Source: Polyangia bacterium (GTDB lineage: Bacteria > Myxococcota_A > Polyangia > Polyangiales > Polyangiaceae). From it: DNA of 15,031 bases. The stretch is from assembly GCA_030433055.1 (NCBI GenBank), contig JAUILJ010000079.1:1-15031 (forward strand), in the 5' to 3' direction. A model generated the notes under the pieces. The model searched no databases, was not told the origin of the DNA, and saw nothing but the letters and a program-made list of their open reading frames with translations. A program made the translations under genes and the position numbers. Numbering within the stretch: the first letter of the stretch is position 1; every line of letters starts with the position of its first letter. Of the stretch, positions 1 through 8,200 are shown piece after piece.

Positions 1-2
1 AC

Positions 3-251
3 ACCGCGTGCACCGACGAGATGAAAGCGCTCAAAGACATCGACGTCGCCTTCGTGTGCATGAACCTGCCCTACACCATGCCCCCCGAAGAAGCAGCGGT
101 GTGCATCAAGGCTTTCAAGCCGAAGCTCATCATCCCGTATCACTATCGCGGGAGCGACCTTTCGAAGCTCGAGGCCGCGCTCAAAGGCACGGAGGGCGTG
201 AAGCTCGAGAGGCGAGACTTCTACGTTGGCGGCGAAGAGAAAAAGAAATAG
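3..251 (+). CDS. MBL-fold metallo-hydrolase (UlaG-like), C-terminal fragment
   Basis: The reading frame is open from the left edge and ends at TAG 249-251, so only the last 82 residues are visible. They match the end of UlaG-like metallo-beta-lactamase-fold hydrolases: a T-A-C-T-D-E-M segment, then V-C-M-N-L-P-Y-T-M, a K-A-F-K-P-K strand, and P-Y-H-Y-R-G-S-D, which carries the late conserved His of the family. The tail is Lys-rich. These enzymes bind one or two metal ions and hydrolyse small substrates; the substrate cannot be told from this piece. The first methionine in view (position 21) is internal rather than the start. The gene converges on the next one with a 10-bp gap. Family assignment is fairly sure; specific function is unknown. 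Confidence 0.8.
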   Translation, partial: TACTDEMKALKDIDVAFVCMNLPYTMPPEEAAVCIKAFKPKLIIPYHYRGSDLSKLEAALKGTEGVKLERRDFYVGGEEKKK

Positions 252-261
252 CCGAATCAGC

Positions 262-2844
262 TCAGTCGTCGTCGACCACCGCACGACGTAAGGCTGGCGC
301 TTTGGGCATCGCAGGCGGCCGGTCGAGCGTGATACCTTGAGCCTTCGCGTACTCCAGCGCGTGAGCCAGGCTGCGCTCGTACAGGTCGCGTTCGCGCTCG
401 TCGTCTTCATCATCGTCGCGCTCGCCACGATGCGGCCTGGCGCCCCGCGCGATTTCCCGAGCGAGCTCGGAGTCAGCAGCCAGCTCGCCTCTTCGGTACC
501 AGGTCACCACATCGCCGAGGAACGCGTTGCGGTCGGGGCCGCTGAAGTCCATCGCCGCCGACCAGTCGGCACCGGGCAATCCCTGGGGATTCACCGCGTC
601 GGGCACCGTGCGCTCTTGCAAGTCGTATGGCGCGCTGTTCTTCTCCATCGTGAACGCGTCGTAGAGCGGCGTCGCGAGGGCGTCGTAGCGGTTCATGGGA
701 GGCAGCCCGAGGATCAACTCGAAGGTGCGAAATAGCGAGGGGAACGACGTGTGAACCTTGCTGGTGTACCCGCGCTTCGCCCAAGGGCTGGCGATCACCA
801 GAATCGAACGGTGGTAGTCAACGTGGTCCGCTCCCATCTGTGTGTCGTCTTGCACAATGAAGATGGCCGTCGAGTCCCAGAACCTGGACTTGCTGATGCC
901 ATCCACGACGATCCCCGTGGCGTAGTCATTGTCCGCGATCATCGACTCCGGCGTGGGGTTGCCCGCCCCGGTTCCCTTGGTGTGATCCCGAGGCAAGAGC
1001 AGGTAGACGAACTGCGGGAAGTCTTCCTCGTCCACCAACCGCGCGACCACGTGGCGCGCCTTCTCCTCGTCCGGCACGTCCAAGTTGTAGAACGCTCCAG
1101 GGAAGGTCAGATCAGCGTGAGAGATCACCGACTCCCCTTCGTATTTGCCGAGCGTGCCGACCACTTCTCCGAAATCGATGAAGCTCTTCTGGTGCTTGAT
1201 CAGGTGAGTGAAGAAGGTGCCGAAGTCGGGCTGACCACGATCCAGGGCGCCATCCGATGAGAAGCCCGGATGATTGCGGTAGTCCTCGAACCAGGTGCGC
1301 TCGATGTAGTCGTTGACGAACGACGAAGTCAGCCAGAGGTGCCCCTGGATGCTGGTCTCGCCATCGTTGTAGAAGTTGTCGTGGTTGGCGAACTGCCGGG
1401 CCAGCGCACTGATGTTCGGCGTGACGTCTTTGCCAAACAGCGCGAGCGCTGGGTCCCCGTCCGCTGCTTCGTATTCGCCGAGCAGCGTGTCGTAGGTCTT
1501 GTTTTCCCTGACGATGAGCACGATGTGCTCGATCGGCGTCTCCCCGCCTGCTTCCGTGGGGACCGGAAACACCTTCTTACAGTCGAAGGGATAGACTTCG
1601 CTGGGACGGCGGATGTTGCTCTGCACCTGACCGGTCGTGGCTTCCAGGTCGAGGCTACTCAAGTCGACCAGAGAAAGCGTCCCGCTCATGCGCTCTTTTC
1701 CGCTCTCCTCGCCTTCGTCGTAGCTGGGCAAGGGCCCCACGTTGCCCCCCTTGCCGTTGCTGACGATGAGCTTGCTGCCCGAATCGAACAGCGCCACCGC
1801 GGTGGGGTACCAGCCCGTGGGGAAGGCACCGAGCGCGCTCAGCGAGTTGCTATCGAAGACGCTGACTGCGTTGTCCGCCGCGCGAGCCACATATAGCCGC
1901 CCAGTCTGCCCGTCGAAAGTCAGGCCAGTCGGGCTGCTCCCCGGCAGCGGATTTCCTCCGGGATCCATCAGGCCGGGTTCGCTCACCGCGACCGAACCCG
2001 AGAGTTCACGTGTCGCAGTGTCGATGGAGATCAGCACGTCGCCGTCAGACACCGACGCGAACACCTTGCTGCCATCAGCGCTGGCGGCCAGGGACACCGG
2101 GTTGCCGCCGACTTCCAGCGTAGCTGCGATGGTGGCGGTGTTGACGTCCACCACCATGATGGCACTGCCGCCGAAGCCCGTGATGTACAGCTCGTTTCTC
2201 TGGGGAAGCTCCAGCATGGCATAGGGACGAGTCGGCAGGTCGATGGTCGCGGCGACCTCCAGGGTCTGAGCGTCCAACTGCACCAGTTGCTCGTCCAGGA
2301 AGCGCCCCACCCAGATCTTGCTGCCGTCCGCCGACAGCACCACACCCGCTGGATAGCCGCCAATCTCCACTTGCCCCGCAGCACTGAGCCTACCGTCATC
2401 GCCCACGTCATAGCTCTCCAGCAGCCCGGAGAAGCCGCCGCTCGCCAGCAGTCGTTTGCCATCGGGGGAGAGGGCCAAACCAAAGAACGCCTCGCTGCGC
2501 TCGACCTCTTGCAGGATCGAACCATCCTGCGTGGAGATGACCTGCACCGCGCGCTTGCGGTAGCCCGTGTTCGCGACGTACGCGATGGGCAGCGTCGGGT
2601 GCACCCGAATGTCGATCGGGAAGCCACCGACCTCGGCCTGAGTCCCCGTTGGAGCCAACACGCGCCCACCGGGCAAGATCGTGAGTCCGTCCGCGGTTCC
2701 CGCCTGGCGTACTGCCTCCGGCGGCGGCTCCGGTGCGGTGCACACCTTCTCCACGGCTTCAGAACTGGTGTCTTCTTCGCTGCCACAACCCAGCGCACTC
2801 AGCGCGACCAGCGCGAAGCACACGTGCCAAACCCTGCGGAACAT
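262..2844 (-). CDS. YncE-type beta-propeller / phosphoesterase fusion lipoprotein
   Basis: From the ATG at 2844 the product is 860 residues. It begins with an Arg-Arg N-region, a hydrophobic stretch and a lipobox-like A-L-G-C (Cys20), so it is probably a lipoprotein. Residues about 50-410 are a YncE-like seven-bladed propeller: repeated S-P/A-D-G-K/S turns and V-D/S-T-x-T-x-x-I strands. From about 435 a phosphoesterase domain of the alkaline phosphatase superfamily (PF04185-like) follows, with R-E-N-K-T-Y-D, N-D-G-E-T-S-I-Q-G-H, R-D-H-T-K-G-T and D-D-T-Q-M-G-A-D-H motifs that supply probable metal ligands. Family members cleave phosphate esters or phospholipids outside the cytoplasm; the substrate here is not predictable. 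The tail after about 800 is highly charged (acidic and arginine runs). The frame extends upstream to a GTG at 2907, but that would put 21 polar residues before the signal peptide, so 2844 is preferred. No strong ribosome binding site separates the two starts. Confidence 0.88.
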   Translation of the reverse strand: MFRRVWHVCFALVALSALGCGSEEDTSSEAVEKVCTAPEPPPEAVRQAGTADGLTILPGGRVLAPTGTQAEVGGFPIDIRVHPTLPIAYVANTGYRKRAVQVISTQDGSILQEVERSEAFFGLALSPDGKRLLASGGFSGLLESYDVGDDGRLSAAGQVEIGGYPAGVVLSADGSKIWVGRFLDEQLVQLDAQTLEVAATIDLPTRPYAMLELPQRNELYITGFGGSAIMVVDVNTATIAATLEVGGNPVSLAASADGSKVFASVSDGDVLISIDTATRELSGSVAVSEPGLMDPGGNPLPGSSPTGLTFDGQTGRLYVARAADNAVSVFDSNSLSALGAFPTGWYPTAVALFDSGSKLIVSNGKGGNVGPLPSYDEGEESGKERMSGTLSLVDLSSLDLEATTGQVQSNIRRPSEVYPFDCKKVFPVPTEAGGETPIEHIVLIVRENKTYDTLLGEYEAADGDPALALFGKDVTPNISALARQFANHDNFYNDGETSIQGHLWLTSSFVNDYIERTWFEDYRNHPGFSSDGALDRGQPDFGTFFTHLIKHQKSFIDFGEVVGTLGKYEGESVISHADLTFPGAFYNLDVPDEEKARHVVARLVDEEDFPQFVYLLLPRDHTKGTGAGNPTPESMIADNDYATGIVVDGISKSRFWDSTAIFIVQDDTQMGADHVDYHRSILVIASPWAKRGYTSKVHTSFPSLFRTFELILGLPPMNRYDALATPLYDAFTMEKNSAPYDLQERTVPDAVNPQGLPGADWSAAMDFSGPDRNAFLGDVVTWYRRGELAADSELAREIARGARPHRGERDDDEDDERERDLYERSLAHALEYAKAQGITLDRPPAMPKAPALRRAVVDDD

Positions 2845-3016
2845 GGCCGCGGAGAATACGCCCGGCTCCTGCGCCTCGCCGTGACGAAGCCGCATTGGAT
2901 CCGTCACAAACCGTCACGAATGGATCGCAAGAGTGACCGATACCGGGAGAATGAGCGGCCGCACCCCGGTAGCTGTCACTTGAGCTGACACGGCGAGCCG
3001 TGTCAGCGTCTCGCCT
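2845..3016. promoter_or_regulatory. Divergent intergenic region with GTCAC boxes and palindrome
   Basis: These 172 bp separate the phosphoesterase lipoprotein (leftward) from the small beta-rich protein (rightward) and must hold both promoters. GTCAC or its complement GTGAC occurs at 2881-2885, 2903-2907, 2913-2917, 2933-2937 and 2975-2979. The second and third copies sit in a tandem 10-bp direct repeat, CCGTCACAAA then CCGTCACGAA (2901-2920), flanked by GGATC on each side. No convincing sigma-70 boxes were seen. The clustering suggests an operator for a shared regulator; this is inference. Confidence 0.4.
2984..3007. promoter_or_regulatory. Perfect 11-bp inverted repeat before the 3017 start
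   Basis: GCTGACACGGC and its exact reverse complement GCCGTGTCAGC are separated by two bases (GA). The element ends 9 bases before the ATG at 3017. An upstream TGTCA (2974-2978) faces TGACA (2986-2990) at a 7-base spacing, so the left arm may also pair with a second half-site. It could be a dimeric repressor site or an mRNA hairpin occluding the ribosome binding region, since no clear Shine-Dalgarno lies between it and the start. It lacks a T-run, so a terminator is unlikely. Confidence 0.45.
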
Positions 3017-3868
3017 ATGTCACCGAGCCGACGCCTTTGCCTGCTGCTGCTCGCGCTCTCACCCAAGGCCTGGGCGGAGCAGCCGCCTGCGTCGTCCCAC
3101 CTCAGCTGGAGCCTCGAGCGCGACGAAACGGATAGCCGCAAGGAAACTACCGACGAGCCGCCCGAGGTCTCGGCGGCGGAGCGCCCGTTCGCGTATGTCG
3201 AGGACCCTTCGTTGCCGCGCCCACTGCAGCTCGTGGCGAGCTACTCAGCGGGCTACGCGTCGACCGGTGCCACGCGCCCGCTCGCCGCGACCAAGCGCCG
3301 CGGTGGGCTGGTCAACGAGCTGCGCCTCGAAGCCGCCGCCCACGAGCGCGTCTCCGGCTTCGTCGGGGGTCAGATCGCGCCACCGCTCGAGGGCGAACGC
3401 AACGCGCAGAGCGCCTTCGACGCAGGCGTGCGCTTTCGCGTTACGTCGCCTAAGGCGCGAGACTTTCGCCTGACGCTCGGGGCCCTCTTCGTGCGCGACT
3501 TCACCGAAGTCAACGCCGCAGCGCTACGCATCGACGCGAGCTACGACTTCGGTCGCGTGCGCCTGGGCGGCATGCTGCATAGCGAGAAGGCTTTCGCGGC
3601 GGATCGCGATGAGGTTGACTTCTACGCCGCGACAGGCGTTTCCGCAAGGATGATAGACACGTTGCGCGGCGGCCTGGAGTACGTGGCGCAAGATCTGGAA
3701 GCCGCATGGGAGCCAGAAGAGGCCGAAGGTGGCCTCAGGCACTTCGCAGGCGCGACCATCGCCTGGACCTACGACGATCGGATCCTGATCACCGCCGGCC
3801 CGGCGCTGGGGCTCTCTCAGGCGGCTCCGAGCTTCCTCGGCCGCGCGAGCTTGGCGTACGCTTTTTGA
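3017..3868 (+). CDS. Secreted or outer-membrane beta-rich protein, function unknown
   Basis: 283 residues with a signal peptide: an Arg-Arg start, L-C-L-L-L-L-A-L, and a likely cut after A-W-A at residue 20. A polar linker follows to about residue 65. After that come alternating strands separated by acidic turns, with frequent Gly, Arg and aromatic residues (for example A-G-V-R-F-R-V, R-L-T-L-G-A-L-F, L-R-I-D-A-S-Y-D-F). The protein ends S-L-A-Y-A-F, and a C-terminal Phe is typical of outer-membrane barrels inserted by BAM. I do not recognise a named family. The start is the first methionine in frame with the signal peptide, although no good ribosome binding site precedes it. It is divergent from the phosphoesterase gene and converges on the next gene with a 19-bp gap. 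The barrel assignment is inference. Confidence 0.72.
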   Translation: MSPSRRLCLLLLALSPKAWAEQPPASSHLSWSLERDETDSRKETTDEPPEVSAAERPFAYVEDPSLPRPLQLVASYSAGYASTGATRPLAATKRRGGLVNELRLEAAAHERVSGFVGGQIAPPLEGERNAQSAFDAGVRFRVTSPKARDFRLTLGALFVRDFTEVNAAALRIDASYDFGRVRLGGMLHSEKAFAADRDEVDFYAATGVSARMIDTLRGGLEYVAQDLEAAWEPEEAEGGLRHFAGATIAWTYDDRILITAGPALGLSQAAPSFLGRASLAYAF

Positions 3869-3887
3869 ATCTGGAGGCGCTGGCTCC

Positions 3888-4754
3888 TCAGAGCACCACG
3901 TCCAGCATCTGCAGCTTGGTGAGGTGGCGCTCGAGCGCGATCGCGTAGTCGTCGATCAGCGGGTCCAGATCCACGCACACCTCGCCGGTCGTGGCGCTAT
4001 CCACGGTCCCGCTCAACGGCAGCTCGACGTCGGGCGCCAGGAGCACTCCGGTCCACGCGTCTCCAGTGTCGAGCTGGTTCTCCTTGCAGCTCAAGATCAG
4101 GCGTTCGTTGCTGATCGCCTTCACCTTGCGCACGCTGCCGTCGTCCAGGCGCACACGCGTCTCCAGCGCGTTGCTCGGCTCGACCACGTAGTGCCCCTTC
4201 TTGTTCTGCTCGATCAGCGCGTCTAGCTCCTCGAAGAGCAGATCGTGAAGCGGCGTATCGTCAGCCTCGAGCAGCGCCTCGCGCATGCGCTTCATAGCTT
4301 TCTGCGTGGTAATTAGATTTGCGCGCATCTCCTCCAGCCGCCGCTGGTCTCGGCGCACCTTCGACGCGACGACCCGCAGCAGGTTGTGATGAAACGGAAA
4401 CGCGATGTCGCCGTGGGCCTCGAAGAACTGCATCAGCTTGTCGAAGCTCGCGCCGAGCAGCACGGTGTCCGTCTTCGCCACCGCGCTCATGCTGCGCTTG
4501 GTCTGCGTCACCGCGCCGAGCTCACCGAGGGGGGCCACTGGCTCCAGAACGAACACTTCGCTCTCCCCATCCAAGAGCGAGATGCGGCCTTCCACCAGCA
4601 GGTCGAAGCGCTCCGATACCTTGCCCGCTCGAAATGCCACCTCGCCGGATTTCAGCCTCCGCTCGCTGAGCGCACCGATCAGGTCACCCAGGTGGCCTTC
4701 GGTCATGTCAGCAAACAGCGGGATGCGTCGCAGCTCGGCGGGAGAAACACTCAT
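3888..4754 (-). CDS. Cyclic-nucleotide-binding-domain protein without an HTH
   Basis: 288 residues. Residues about 8-110 look like a cyclic nucleotide-binding domain of the CRP/PKA-regulatory type: I-P-L-F-A-D-M at the start, F-x-A-G-K-V-S-E-R-F-D-L-L-V-E-G-R-I, then the phosphate cassette P-L-G-E-L-G (76-80) with Arg87-Ser88 at the usual distance after the Glu. The usual Ala after Arg-Ser is Met89. Instead of a helix-turn-helix, residues about 130-185 form a charged, probably coiled-coil helix, and about 190-270 a beta-rich domain that could be PilZ-like, though the PilZ signature is not clear. It is likely a cytoplasmic sensor or scaffold responding to a nucleotide. The ATG at 4754 has GGAGGAG six bases upstream; the frame is open to 4958 but that extension has no domain character. 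Confidence 0.82.
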   Translation of the reverse strand: MSVSPAELRRIPLFADMTEGHLGDLIGALSERRLKSGEVAFRAGKVSERFDLLVEGRISLLDGESEVFVLEPVAPLGELGAVTQTKRSMSAVAKTDTVLLGASFDKLMQFFEAHGDIAFPFHHNLLRVVASKVRRDQRRLEEMRANLITTQKAMKRMREALLEADDTPLHDLLFEELDALIEQNKKGHYVVEPSNALETRVRLDDGSVRKVKAISNERLILSCKENQLDTGDAWTGVLLAPDVELPLSGTVDSATTGEVCVDLDPLIDDYAIALERHLTKLQMLDVVL

Positions 4755-4760
4755 TCGGGA

Positions 4761-4767
4761 CTCCTCC
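4761..4767 (-). promoter_or_regulatory. Shine-Dalgarno of the cyclic-nucleotide-binding gene
   Basis: On the minus strand this reads GGAGGAG, six bases before the ATG at 4752-4754. It is a near-ideal ribosome binding site and decides the start against the longer open frame reaching 4958. Confidence 0.75.
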
Positions 4768-5176
4768 ACTCGCGGGTGGGGCGACGCGGCTGAATCAACA
4801 GCGCGCCGGTGCGAGCGGACGGATAGCCTACCTGAGCGCTCCCCGTACGCGCCCTTAGATCGGCCGACCTCCACTGCGGGCGTGCGCAGTGCTCTCTCCC
4901 CCCCGAGAAATCCCCGAATGCGCGGAACAGACTGCCCCCATCGCCCGCTAAGCCCCACGAATCCGTATCTTTTTCCGGGTTTGGGGGTGAGGAGCGCTGG
5001 CCCCCACCACGCACCCCGAGCTAACCGCGCTCAGAAACCGCACCCGACGCGCTCCCGGCCCTGGCATGGCTCGGCCGCTGGTACTAGTTTGAGCGCCTTA
5101 AATGGGCCGAAGTTGTTTGGCCACGAAGCGAGAGCGAGCCCAAACCCCGCTCCGTTCCGGCGCCCGAGGGTCTCGT

Positions 5177-5193
5177 CCAAGCAACCTGCTTGG
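5177..5193 (+). promoter_or_regulatory. Hairpin in the secA leader
   Basis: CCAAGCA and TGCTTGG form a perfect 7-bp stem around a 3-base loop, 47 bases before the secA ATG. The heptamer GGTCTCG occurs on both sides, at 5169-5175 and 5192-5198. No T-run follows, so this is not a standard terminator. It may be a leader structure affecting secA translation or mRNA stability, or a protein-binding palindrome. Confidence 0.35.
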
Positions 5194-5240
5194 TCTCGAG
5201 CGCTCCGGCGATTAGAGAGCGACCACACAGAGAGAACGCG

Positions 5241-8200
5241 ATGCTGACCTGGGTAGCCAAGAAGTTGTTCGGCACGGCAAACGACCGTGCCATCAAGAAG
5301 AGCCGTCCGAAGGTGGACCTCATCAACGCCCTCGAGCCCAAGCTGAAGAAGCTGACGGACGCCGAGCTCAAGGCCAAGACCGCCGAGTTCAAAGAGCAGC
5401 TCGACAACGGGGCGAGCCTGGACGACCTGCTGGTCGAAGCGTTCGCGGTCTGTCGTGAAGGCGGTCGGCGCGTGCTCAACATGCGTCACTACGACGTGCA
5501 GCTGATGGGCGGCATGGTCCTGCACAACGGCTCCATCGCCGAGATGAAGACCGGTGAAGGTAAGACACTGGTCGCGACGTTGCCCATCTACCTCAACGCG
5601 CTCGAGGGCAAGGGCGTCCACCTGATCACGGTGAACGACTACCTGGCGACGCGCGACGCCGAGTGGATGGGCCGGCTCTACAACTTCCTCGGGCTGTCGA
5701 TCGGCACGATCGTCAACAACCAGTCGGACCGAGAGAAGCGCGAGTCCTACAAGCGGGACATCTGCTACGGCCAGAACAACGAGTTCGGCTTCGATTACCT
5801 GCGCGACAACATGAAGTTTTCCGCGCTGGACTACGCTCAGCGCAAGCTGAACTTCGCCATCGTCGACGAGGTGGACTCGATCCTGATCGACGAGGCGCGT
5901 ACGCCGCTCATCATCAGTGGTGCTCAGGAGAGCGCGAGCGACAAGTATCGCCACCTGAACGAGATGATGCCCGGGCTGCGCCTCGACGAGCACTACATGG
6001 TCGACGAGAAGGGCTGGAGCGTGACCCTCACCGATGAAGGTGTGGAGCTGGCGCAACAGCTGATCGGCATCGACAACCTGTACGACCCGAAGAACCTCGA
6101 GACGCTGCACATCCTCAACCAGCTGCTGCGGGCTCACACCCTGTACAAGCGCGACCAGCACTACATGGTGAGCCGCGACGGCAAGGTGCTGATCATCGAC
6201 GAGTTCACCGGCCGCGTGCTGGCGGGTCGCCGCTGGAGCGACGGCCTCCACCAGGCCGTCGAGGCCAAGGAGAACGTACCGATTCAGGAAGAGAGTCGCA
6301 CCATGGCGACCATCACCTTCCAGAACCTGTTCCGGCTCTACAACAAGCTCGCCGGCATGACCGGCACCGCACAGACCGAAGCCGCGGAGTTCCACTCGAC
6401 GTACGAGCTCGACGCGGTCGCCATCCCGACGAACAAGCCGGTCATCCGTCAGGACGATGAGGACGTCGTGTACAAGACGGAACGCGAGAAGTTCACGGCG
6501 GTGATCAACGAGATCATGGAGTACTCCGAGGCGGGGCGCCCGGTGCTCGTGGGTACCACCAGCGTCGAGAAGAGCGCCGCCATCAGCCGTATCCTGAAGA
6601 AGAAGAAGATCCAGCACAGCGTGCTGAACGCGAAGCAGCACGAGAACGAGGCGTACATCGTCGCGCAGGCTGGTCGCAAAGGTGCGATCACCGTCTCCAC
6701 CAACATGGCAGGTCGCGGCACCGACATCTTGCTCGGCGGAAACGCCGAGATGATCGCGCGCATGGACTTCAAGCAGGAGAACCGCCTGCCCGAAGCCGAG
6801 CCTGAAGAGTTCGCGGCGCTGGTGAAGAAGTACGAGAAGAGCTGCAAGATCGAGCACGACGAGGTGATCGAAGCAGGCGGGCTTCACATCATCGGCACCG
6901 AGCGCCACGAATCACGGCGCATCGACAACCAGCTGCGTGGTCGTGCCGGCCGTCAGGGTGACCCCGGGTCCAGCCGCTTCTACCTCTCCCTCGAAGACGA
7001 CCTGATGCGCATCTTCGCGGGCGATCGCGTGAAGACGCTGATGGATCGCATGGGCATGCCCGATGACGAGCCCATCGAGCACCCGTGGGTGACGAAGAGC
7101 GTCGAGAACGCACAGCGCAAGGTCGAAGAGCGCAACTTCGACATCCGCAAGAACCTGCTCGAGTACGACGACGTCATGAACGCACAGCGCAAGACGGTGT
7201 ACTCCTTACGCCAGTCGCTGCTGGTGGGTCGCTACGAGCCCGAAGAGATCGACGAGACCGGAAAATCCACGGGCAAGGCCCGCAAGATCGCCACCGACGA
7301 GAGCATCAAAGAGAAGGTGTCGCCGGTCGTGGCCCAGCTGGTCAACATGTTCGCTGAGGAGCCACTGCAGACCCTCGACAAGAACGACGTTCCCCGACCC
7401 CCCAACCGAAAAGAGCTGAAGAAGCTCAAGAAGCTGGTCGAGGTCGAGTCGCTCCAGCACGAGGTCTACCAGATGTGGGGCGTGAAGCTCGAGCTCGAGG
7501 GCTCCGCCGCCCGCAAGCGCACTCCGCTCCAGACCTACGACGAGCTGCTTGAGCTTGTTTCCGCGGGGCTAAGCGAACAGCGCGAGCGTTTCCTCGATCT
7601 GATCGATCGCGTGGTCAGCGCGATCATCGAAGAGAGCTGCCCGCCCAACCGACAGCCCGAAGACTGGGACTGGAAGAGCGTCCACCAGGGCTTCCGCGAG
7701 CACTTCAAGGAGGAACTCGAAAAGGACGTCGACGATCTGGGCGAGCTCGAGGCCCTCGTCTGCACGATCTACGATCGCGCAGAAGCGCTCTACCTCCAGC
7801 GTGAAGACGAGATCGGCGTCGAGAACATGCTGCGCCTGCTGCGCCATGTTTACCTCGAGGAAATCGATCGCGCGTGGGTCGACCACCTCTCCAACATGGA
7901 GCATCTGCGCGACGGCATTGGCCTGCGCGGCTACGGGCAACGCGATCCCAAGGACGAGTACAAGAAAGAGGGCTACAACCTCTTCGTGAACATGATGGCG
8001 CGCGTCTCGAGCAACGTGATCGCTCGCGTCTTCGACGCCCACATCCAGCGCCGCGAGCAGCTCGAGGCGATGGAGGCCGAGGCCGAGGCGCGTCATCAAG
8101 CAGAGCTCGAGGCGGCGGTCGCCAAGCACCTCGGGGAGCCGGCGGCCGAGGGTAGCCAGGAGCCAGTGCAGCAAGCGCCCACTCCGCCTGCGCAGGCTTC

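Larger units (their letters stand above)
4755..5240. other. Divergent 486-bp intergenic region upstream of secA
   Basis: This gap lies between the leftward cyclic-nucleotide-binding gene and rightward secA and must carry both promoters. I found no protein-like coding in it: both long frames crossing it lack domain features. No tRNA or riboswitch fold was recognised. Visible structure is limited to a C7 run near 4888-4895, a short T-run near 4970, facing GGGGG and CCCCC runs near 4982-5005, and the hairpin at 5177-5193. No promoter could be placed with confidence. Confidence 0.5.

Noticed and set aside
4755..4958. Possible 68-residue N-terminal extension of the cyclic-nucleotide-binding protein
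   Set aside because: The ATG at 4754 has an excellent GGAGGAG site and starts directly at the domain; the extension shows no conserved character.
4980..5008. Facing GGGGG and CCCCC runs as a terminator or structured RNA
   Set aside because: The pairing is short and interrupted by a long loop, with no T-run or conserved fold recognised.
5031..6908. Long minus-strand open frame (625 residues) opposite secA
   Set aside because: It runs antisense to the clearly coding SecA N-terminal half. Its Val/Leu/His-rich composition is what high-GC antisense frames produce, and it has no recognisable domain.
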